Shown piece after piece: positions 45,914 through 50,439 of a DNA stretch of 50,439 nucleotides. The stretch is from Legionella sp. (GTDB taxonomy: Bacteria; Pseudomonadota; Gammaproteobacteria; Legionellales; Legionellaceae): contig PEQM01000010.1 in NCBI GenBank assembly GCA_002786205.1, forward strand, positions 1-50,439. The letters are read 5' to 3'. The notes below the pieces were generated by a model that had not been told where the DNA came from, made no database searches, and saw only the letters and a list, made by a program, of their open reading frames with translations. Made by a program: the position numbers and the translations under genes. Within the stretch, counting starts at the first letter, position 1, and every line of letters starts with the position of its first letter.

Positions 45914-46603
45914 ATGAGCACACAAATTCTACTGCATAAATTCAAAAAAGCTACCTGGATGGCTTTACTGACTATTTTGATTGGTGGTTGCGTGGATTTA
46001 TCAGGATCTCGTAGTACCTACACGAGTACAACAGACAGTCCGACTTGTCATTTTTCTCCCTATTGTGGACAAGTGCACACCATGCTGGGGGGCTTAGGTA
46101 TTTTTAGTAAAGGAATGAATACACTACGTCATTCCGTTGATCAGCGCTTTCACATCCCAGCTTATAGCACCATCTGGTATAATGCAGGCCATGTGACACG
46201 GTTCATAGTTAATCGTTATTATCAGCAGAAAAAACATGAGCCTATTATTTTGATTGGGCACTCTTTGGGCGCGAATGATCAAATTAAAGTAGCGCGTAAT
46301 TTAAATAAAGTCGGAATACCTGTTGCCTTATTGATTACAGTAGATCCCGTATCGCAAACAATCGTGCCACCCAATGTAAAAAAGGCAATAAATTTTTACA
46401 AAACAGGGTATGTGCCTATGTTTAGTGGGTTAAAATTAAGAGCGGCAGATCCAGCAAGAACCGCTGTAGAAAATATTAATGCCGATCAATTAATGAACAT
46501 TCATGTAAATCACTTCACGATTGATAAAAACCCAGTCATCCAAGAAATGATTTTAGAGCAAATTAAAAAGGTAGTCGCTAATGAAACACGAAAAGGTAAT
46601 TAA
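45914..46603 (+). CDS. Lipase-like alpha/beta hydrolase lipoprotein
   Basis: This 229-residue protein has a lipoprotein signal ending ILIGGC (Cys26). A compact alpha/beta hydrolase follows: HTMLGGLGIFSKGMNTL (oxyanion region), ILIGHSLGAND with nucleophile Ser117, ITVDPVS with the likely acid Asp, and NHFTIDKNP with the likely His. This order fits thioesterase or PGAP1-like lipases. Its 3' end overlaps the flavin monooxygenase gene by 23 nt. Lipidation should anchor it facing the periplasm or cell surface. The substrate (lipid, wax ester or polyester) is unknown. Confidence 0.82.
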   Translation: MSTQILLHKFKKATWMALLTILIGGCVDLSGSRSTYTSTTDSPTCHFSPYCGQVHTMLGGLGIFSKGMNTLRHSVDQRFHIPAYSTIWYNAGHVTRFIVNRYYQQKKHEPIILIGHSLGANDQIKVARNLNKVGIPVALLITVDPVSQTIVPPNVKKAINFYKTGYVPMFSGLKLRAADPARTAVENINADQLMNIHVNHFTIDKNPVIQEMILEQIKKVVANETRKGN

Positions 46604-47894
46604 TTCAGCATATAATCCTAAAATTTGTGTCATTGGTGCGGGGCCTAGTGGAGTTACCGCAATAAAAAACTTGCAAGAACAAGGACTTACCAATATGGTT
46701 GTTTTTGAAAAAAACAATCATATTGGGGGAAATTGGGTTTATGATGAGGTAGAAGGGCATTCCAGTATCTATGAAACTACTCACTTGATTAGCTCTAAAC
46801 GATGGTCTCAATTTGATGATTTTCCCATGCCAGACAGTTACCCAGACTATCCTTCACATAAGCAAGTCCTTGATTATTTTAATCATTATGCGCGTCACTT
46901 TGATTTAGAAAAATATATTACATTTAATACAACAGTATTGAAGGTGGAGCAGACCGCTCTAAATAAATGGACAGTTTATTTTCAAAATAGTGAAGGTTGC
47001 AAGGAAGAGGAGTTTGATTATTTATTGGTCGCTAATGGGCATCATTGGGATCCGGTTCATCCATCGTATTCTGGAGCATTTAATGGCGATTTGCTTCATT
47101 CTCATCAGTATAAAAAAGCAGCACCTTATAAAGGGCAACGTGTTTTGGTAGTGGGGGGCGGTAATTCAGCTTGTGATATAGCTGTTGAAACCTCACGAGT
47201 AACACAAAAGACAGCAATCAGTATGAGAAGAGGCTATCATATTTTTCCTAAATTTATTTTTGGCAAGCCTACCGATACGGCAGTAAAAAAAATTCATTGG
47301 ATACCTCCAAGGTTAAGGCAAAAGATTATTAAAGTGGTTATTCGTGCTTTGCAAGGCCGATATGCGAAATACCACCTGATGACTCCTGATGAAGGGCCTT
47401 TAGAGTGTCATCCGGTGATTAATTCAGAATTATTATACGGTATTCGCCATGGCACCATTCAAACCTATCCTGAGATTGAACGATTTGAAGGCAATAAAGC
47501 ATTTTTTGTTAATGGCACCAGTAGTGAATTTGATGCCGTGATTTTTGCCACAGGTTATAAAATCAGCTTTCCTTTTTTCTCTGACCCAAGATTAAACTTT
47601 AGTGAAACTTTAAAAATACCTTTATATCGAAAGATGATTCATCCTGATTTTCCTACTTTGTATTTCATAGGGTTGTTTCAACCTCAAGGATGTATTTGGC
47701 CTTTGGCTGATTATCAAGCTAAAATTGCTGCGCAAATGATTAAAGGTTTAATAAAAAGACCTGAAAAATTAAATCAAAAGATAATGCAAGAAATCAATAA
47801 ACCTCATTATCGTTTCAAAAGCAATAGACGTCATGCTTTGGAAGTGGATTATCATTTATTTAAACGTGAGCTGATATCAATGCTTCATTCTTGA
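46581..47894 (+). CDS. Flavin-containing monooxygenase
   Basis: This 437-residue NADPH-dependent FMO or N-hydroxylating group B enzyme has the FAD motif VIGAGPSGVTAIKNL near residue 13. The FMO fingerprint FNGDLLHSHQY and the NADPH motif VVGGGNSACDIAVETS follow, then the FATGYKISFPF segment. The nucleophilic-oxygen chemistry acts on soft N or S groups, or on ketones in Baeyer-Villiger types; the fingerprint FxGxxxH-x3-Y fits ordinary FMO. It starts inside the lipase gene (23-nt overlap), so the two are probably translated together. No membrane segment is visible. Confidence 0.9.
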   Translation: MKHEKVINSAYNPKICVIGAGPSGVTAIKNLQEQGLTNMVVFEKNNHIGGNWVYDEVEGHSSIYETTHLISSKRWSQFDDFPMPDSYPDYPSHKQVLDYFNHYARHFDLEKYITFNTTVLKVEQTALNKWTVYFQNSEGCKEEEFDYLLVANGHHWDPVHPSYSGAFNGDLLHSHQYKKAAPYKGQRVLVVGGGNSACDIAVETSRVTQKTAISMRRGYHIFPKFIFGKPTDTAVKKIHWIPPRLRQKIIKVVIRALQGRYAKYHLMTPDEGPLECHPVINSELLYGIRHGTIQTYPEIERFEGNKAFFVNGTSSEFDAVIFATGYKISFPFFSDPRLNFSETLKIPLYRKMIHPDFPTLYFIGLFQPQGCIWPLADYQAKIAAQMIKGLIKRPEKLNQKIMQEINKPHYRFKSNRRHALEVDYHLFKRELISMLHS

Positions 47895-47902
47895 AAATAA
47901 CG

Positions 47903-47931
47903 TGGCTACTCCATTTAAAATAGGGTAGCCA
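47903..47931 (+). terminator. Inverted repeat downstream of the monooxygenase gene
   Basis: TGGCTAC (47903-47909) pairs with GTAGCCA (47925-47931), 15-nt loop, shortly after the monooxygenase stop. No T-run follows, so termination is uncertain. Confidence 0.35.
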
Positions 47932-47986
47932 TGCTTGAGCACGAGTTAATACCTGCCATTCTGTTTTGCTTGCAGAAAGCAAGAAG

Positions 47987-48376
47987 TCAGACGTGAATTA
48001 AAACGGATTCTCCAGGGACAATTTCTGTAACTAAACTACTTCGGGGTGGAGCATACAAACTGGACGGATTTGATGAAAGAGTAAGCGATGTGGAATGAGT
48101 AGCCTCACGAGGTTTGACACAGCAGTAGCAGCAGGCAAGCATTGCAACAACCATTCCGCCGGCTAATGCACCAGCTCCGGCTGCCATTTCAAGGCCTCCA
48201 GCCAAATCTACTAAAGCGGTGAGTGCTTTTGCCCCTTGGTCATTGATTCCTTTGGTTTCATTAAAAGCCGGTTCAAGATATTTAACAGAAGCCCAAATAC
48301 CGATACCAAGACCAACAAAAGCGCCTATGCAGGTTGCAGCATTACAAAGTGACATCATGTTTTCTTCTGTTCTCAT
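47987..48376 (-). CDS. Small two-segment membrane protein
   Basis: From ATG 48376 (GGAGAG lies just upstream, favouring it over ATG 48388) the protein has 129 residues. Two hydrophobic segments cover about residues 8-30 (NAATCIGAFVGLGIGIW) and 60-88 (AAGAGALAGGMVVAMLACCYCC), with a Cys cluster at the membrane edge. A Ser/Thr/Pro-rich tail of about 35 residues ends in ESVLIHV. I recognise no family. The layout resembles the small membrane protein at 8683. The Cys-rich membrane edge could be acylated, but only a test would tell. Confidence 0.6.
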   Translation of the reverse strand: MRTEENMMSLCNAATCIGAFVGLGIGIWASVKYLEPAFNETKGINDQGAKALTALVDLAGGLEMAAGAGALAGGMVVAMLACCYCCVKPREATHSTSLTLSSNPSSLYAPPRSSLVTEIVPGESVLIHV

Positions 48377-48415
48377 TGAGCTCTCCATATTAATAATAAA
48401 CAGTGTGTTGGCGCT

Positions 48416-48443
48416 ACTATAAAGAAGTTAAATTTTTTTACAA
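48416..48443 (-). promoter_or_regulatory. Promoter of the small membrane protein gene
   Basis: On the minus strand TTGTAA (48443-48438) is followed after 16 nt by TATAGT (48421-48416), giving a leader of about 30 nt before ATG 48376. Confidence 0.45.
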
Positions 48444-48640
48444 GAATATTTTAATTAGCGGGTGATTAATTCTTTCAGCTTGGCTATTTTTTCCTAACTT
48501 ATTCGCCCTGAAGGGCCTTGGTAACACGCATTTTGAAGCGTTGGATCTTAGGCATAAAACACAAAATCGAGAATGCAAGCCTATTGGATTATAAACAAAT
48601 ATAAGTTAATATTGTCCTTTCTGTTTAAAAAGATACCCCT

Positions 48641-49198
48641 ATGCCTGAATTAAAACAATTTTTTTTCCAAACAGGTGCAAGTGATAATTCCCTGTTATTT
48701 GGTGTTGACCCAACCATTTCTTCGTATTCTTTATTAACGAAAAAACCAGCAAGTTGGCGAAATTTTATTTTACAAGCTTCTCTTGAAATAATAAAAGAAA
48801 AGAACTTTTCATTGAACGACATCCGGTATATTTTGACTGTCATTCGCGATTATATTGTGACTATTTCAGATAATAAAGAATCTCGATTAATCCAACAGAT
48901 CAATCGTTGTTTTTTCAATCCAGATAAAATGGTTGCTTATTTAAATCAAATAAATTTTAAGTGTGATAATTATCTGTCTTTAGTTGATGATTTAGAATCT
49001 TATATACAGTTTTCAAATTTGCTTTTTCATTCTTGGTTGCAAAATAAATTTCATGACCAGTTGCCTTTATTGCAGCAATTGGAATCTGGGCGATTAAAAT
49101 TACAGACCAGAATGCAAGAGCGATTATCGAGTGAGTTTCATGACTCATTATTCTTGTTAGATGCGCTTGAAAAAGAACACAGTAAAGGTCTTTTTTGA
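48641..49198 (+). CDS. Orphan soluble protein
   Basis: This 185-residue protein has no signal peptide, membrane segment or recognised domain. It opens MPELKQFFFQTGASDN, has mostly predicted helical content, and ends with an amphipathic, acidic stretch (LDALEKEHSKGLF). Glu-rich tails are frequent in Dot/Icm substrates, but this one is short. The codon use is AT-rich. It lies 193 nt before an ankyrin relic and an IS5-type element, so the region is unstable and this gene may be accessory. Confidence 0.5.
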   Translation: MPELKQFFFQTGASDNSLLFGVDPTISSYSLLTKKPASWRNFILQASLEIIKEKNFSLNDIRYILTVIRDYIVTISDNKESRLIQQINRCFFNPDKMVAYLNQINFKCDNYLSLVDDLESYIQFSNLLFHSWLQNKFHDQLPLLQQLESGRLKLQTRMQERLSSEFHDSLFLLDALEKEHSKGLF

Positions 49199-49394
49199 TC
49201 AGATTTTATGGAGATGAACAAATTGATATAGTTTTGATCTGCCCTGAGGCAGAACGTATAACTATAATAAAATCAGTTTGTACGTGAAGGCGCTATGGTT
49301 AAAAAAAATAGGTCGTCGATGTCTAGGATCTGGATAGATTAATAGAGTAATCTGATAACCAGTGTTATATGTTGATCATACGCCGGAAGCGCAA

Positions 49395-49523
49395 TTATGA
49401 CCTTGCTTTTAACAATAAGGATTCCAATTCCTCATTGTGATGAGCTTTGGCATAATATAAGGGCGGATGGCCTTCATTATCAGCCAAGTTAATCAACTCA
49501 GGCGGTACGACAGTTAAAAGCCA
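49395..49523 (-). pseudogene. 3' end of an ankyrin-repeat gene, cut by the IS element
   Basis: The minus strand is open from the IS boundary at 49523 to TAA at 49395-49397. Its 42 codons read WLLTVVPPELINLADNEGHPP and then LYYAKAHHNEELESLLLKARS. The second half is an ankyrin motif: D-N-x-G-x-P-P-L-x-Y-A-x-x-x-x-x-E-E-L-x-x-L-L. The next three bases on this strand, inside the IS repeat, are TAA, so a read from inside the IS would stop at once. The 5' part of the gene should resume beyond 50439 if this is a simple insertion. Ankyrin proteins are common Dot/Icm effectors. Confidence 0.65.
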
Positions 49524-49592
49524 TTAGACCTCTTTCGAAACTATCAAATTAATTGATTTTCTGTTAAAAAGGCTCCATAACAAGGAGCTGTA

Positions 49593-50416
49593 ATGAAATA
49601 CCCTCAAATCCAAGGATTAGAAGACGAAAAGTTCCGTCGGCTTACTGGCGTGAAACGTAGTACATTTGAAAAAATGATAAGCATTTTGAAAGAGGCGGAT
49701 ACTAAGAAAAAAGCTCAAGGTGGTCGAAAGAACAAACTATGCATAGAAGATCAACTACTTATGGCTGTGGAATATATTCGTGAATACCGCACTTATTTTC
49801 ATACGAGTCAAAGTTATGGGGTTAGTGAAAGCAGTGCTTATAAAACGATTAAGTGGGTAGAAGATACGCTAATAAAACACCCTGATTTTTCGTTGCCTGG
49901 CCGCAAAGCACTTTTAAAAAGTGGTATGGAATATGAGTTGGTTCTCATTGATGCTACAGAAAGTCCGATAGAGCGCCCAAAAAAAGACAAAAAAAGTTCT
50001 ATTCAGGAAAAAAGAAAAGACATACGTTAAAAACTCAGCTGATTGTGGATAAGAAAAGCAAGGTTGTCATTTGTACAACCTTCACCAATGGCAAGCGTCA
50101 TGATTTTAGATTATTCAAGGAATCAGGAGTACGACTACTGCCTGAAATTAAAACACTTACGGATACTGGTTATCAAGGTATAAACAAGCTGCATGCCAAT
50201 GCTGAATTGCCAAAAAAGAAATCAAAGAAAAATCCCTTAACAAAAGAAGATAAACGTAAAAATCAATTGTTATCCAGCGAACGTGTACTCAATGAAAATG
50301 TGATCGGCATGCTCAAGAGATTTAAAATCATTGCAGATCGATACAGAAACAGGCGAAAGCGATTTGGCCTAAGATTTAACTTAATCGCAGCAATTTACAA
50401 CATGGAGTTGGCTTAA
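49593..50416 (+). CDS. IS5-family transposase, orfA/orfB joined by -1 frameshift
   Basis: OrfA (49593-50030) gives 145 residues: an HTH region with FRRLTGVKRSTFEKM, LCIEDQLLMAVEYIREY, SQSYGVSESSAYKTI and LVLIDATESPIERP with the first catalytic Asp. OrfB is open from about 49985 to 50416 and carries LTDTGYQG (second Asp) and SERVLNENVIGMLKRFKI (catalytic Glu), ending YNMELA. The frames join at a run of seven A at 49979-49985, ahead of G. A -1 slip there gives PKKRQKKFYSG, as expected for the fused family protein. A second A7G run (49989-49996) is an alternative site. AAGGAG lies before ATG 49593. Confidence 0.85.
49979..49986 (+). promoter_or_regulatory. Probable -1 ribosomal frameshift site
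   Basis: The orfA frame reads cca aaa aaa gac over A7 (49979-49985) and G. Slipping back one base makes the following codons aga caa aaa aag, which is the orfB frame. A second A7G run follows at 49989-49996. Confidence 0.6.
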
Positions 50417-50439
50417 TGATGGTTTCGAAAGAGGTCTAA

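Larger units (their letters stand above)
49524..50439 (+). mobile_element. IS5-family insertion sequence, complete
   Basis: The element spans 916 nt between 18-bp perfect inverted repeats: TTAGACCTCTTTCGAAAC at 49524-49541 and its reverse complement at 50422-50439. Two overlapping transposase frames lie between. The window stops exactly at the right repeat, so the target duplication cannot be read. The outer bases TTA/TAA could belong partly to a duplicated target. Confidence 0.85.

Noticed and set aside
49241-49254. CTGCC/GGCAG hairpin as a terminator of the orphan gene at 48641
   Set aside because: A 5-bp stem with no T-run after it; too weak to call.

Overview
The window looks like chromosomal DNA of a Legionella species. 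It is AT-rich, it carries a gene for a Legionella-type collagen-like adhesin (Lcl: Gly-X-Y repeats plus a DUF1566-like C-terminus), and it holds several orphan secreted, membrane or effector-like proteins of the kind common in this genus. These sit among ordinary gammaproteobacterial housekeeping genes and IS4- and IS5-family insertion sequences. No species name can be fixed from the sequence alone.

Layout. 1-1200 is a decayed edge: the tail of an IS4-family transposase, a relic of a GIY-YIG nuclease gene with an in-frame stop, a hairpin repeat, a small secreted protein, and a possible structured RNA ending in a terminator. 1.4-8.6 kb has wecB, tRNA-Leu(CAA) on the minus strand, a secreted protein, and the minus-strand group purB-nadB-nadA, then a YggU-family gene. 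8.7-18.4 kb is a plus-strand run: small membrane protein, SulP transporter, PEP synthase, CPA2 antiporter, nadC, a MurG-like glycosyltransferase and an M20 dipeptidase, the last three overlapping. 18.5-22 kb has a ComEA-like protein, mreBCD and a convergent RluE-type pseudouridine synthase.

22-35.5 kb is the accessory and most interesting part. A lipoprotein and a possible effector are followed by DUF1295, a DAK2-DegV fusion, an atypical SDR, a [4Fe-4S] photolyase (FeS-BCP/CryPro type) and DUF2177, which resembles a reduced light/lipid stress neighbourhood. Next comes a divergent LysR regulator facing a four-gene operon: DabB, DabA, a PII-like protein and a zinc-ribbon DUF6671 protein. DabA keeps the C/D/H/C metal-site pattern of DAB-type energy-coupled inorganic carbon pumps. 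A SulP transporter, a possible second anion or bicarbonate carrier, lies 20 kb upstream.

35.7-43.4 kb has icd, clpS-clpA, the lcl adhesin with near-identical 36-bp repeats, and two surface-polysaccharide genes (family 2 glycosyltransferase, O-antigen ligase). 43.4-49.2 kb has a Cys-rich secreted protein, rhomboid-like protease and xseA on the minus strand, then a lipase-like lipoprotein overlapping a flavin monooxygenase, a small membrane protein and an orphan protein. The window ends on an IS5-family element with 18-bp perfect inverted repeats and a probable -1 frameshift. It abuts, and probably interrupts, the 3' end of an ankyrin-repeat gene.

How the genes work together: nadB, nadA and nadC make NAD from aspartate; mreBCD, the MurG-like protein, rod-shape genes and envelope genes serve the cell surface; the DAB operon plausibly supplies bicarbonate to biosynthetic carboxylases in a heterotroph. 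All functions are read from sequence motifs and family knowledge; no search was run.
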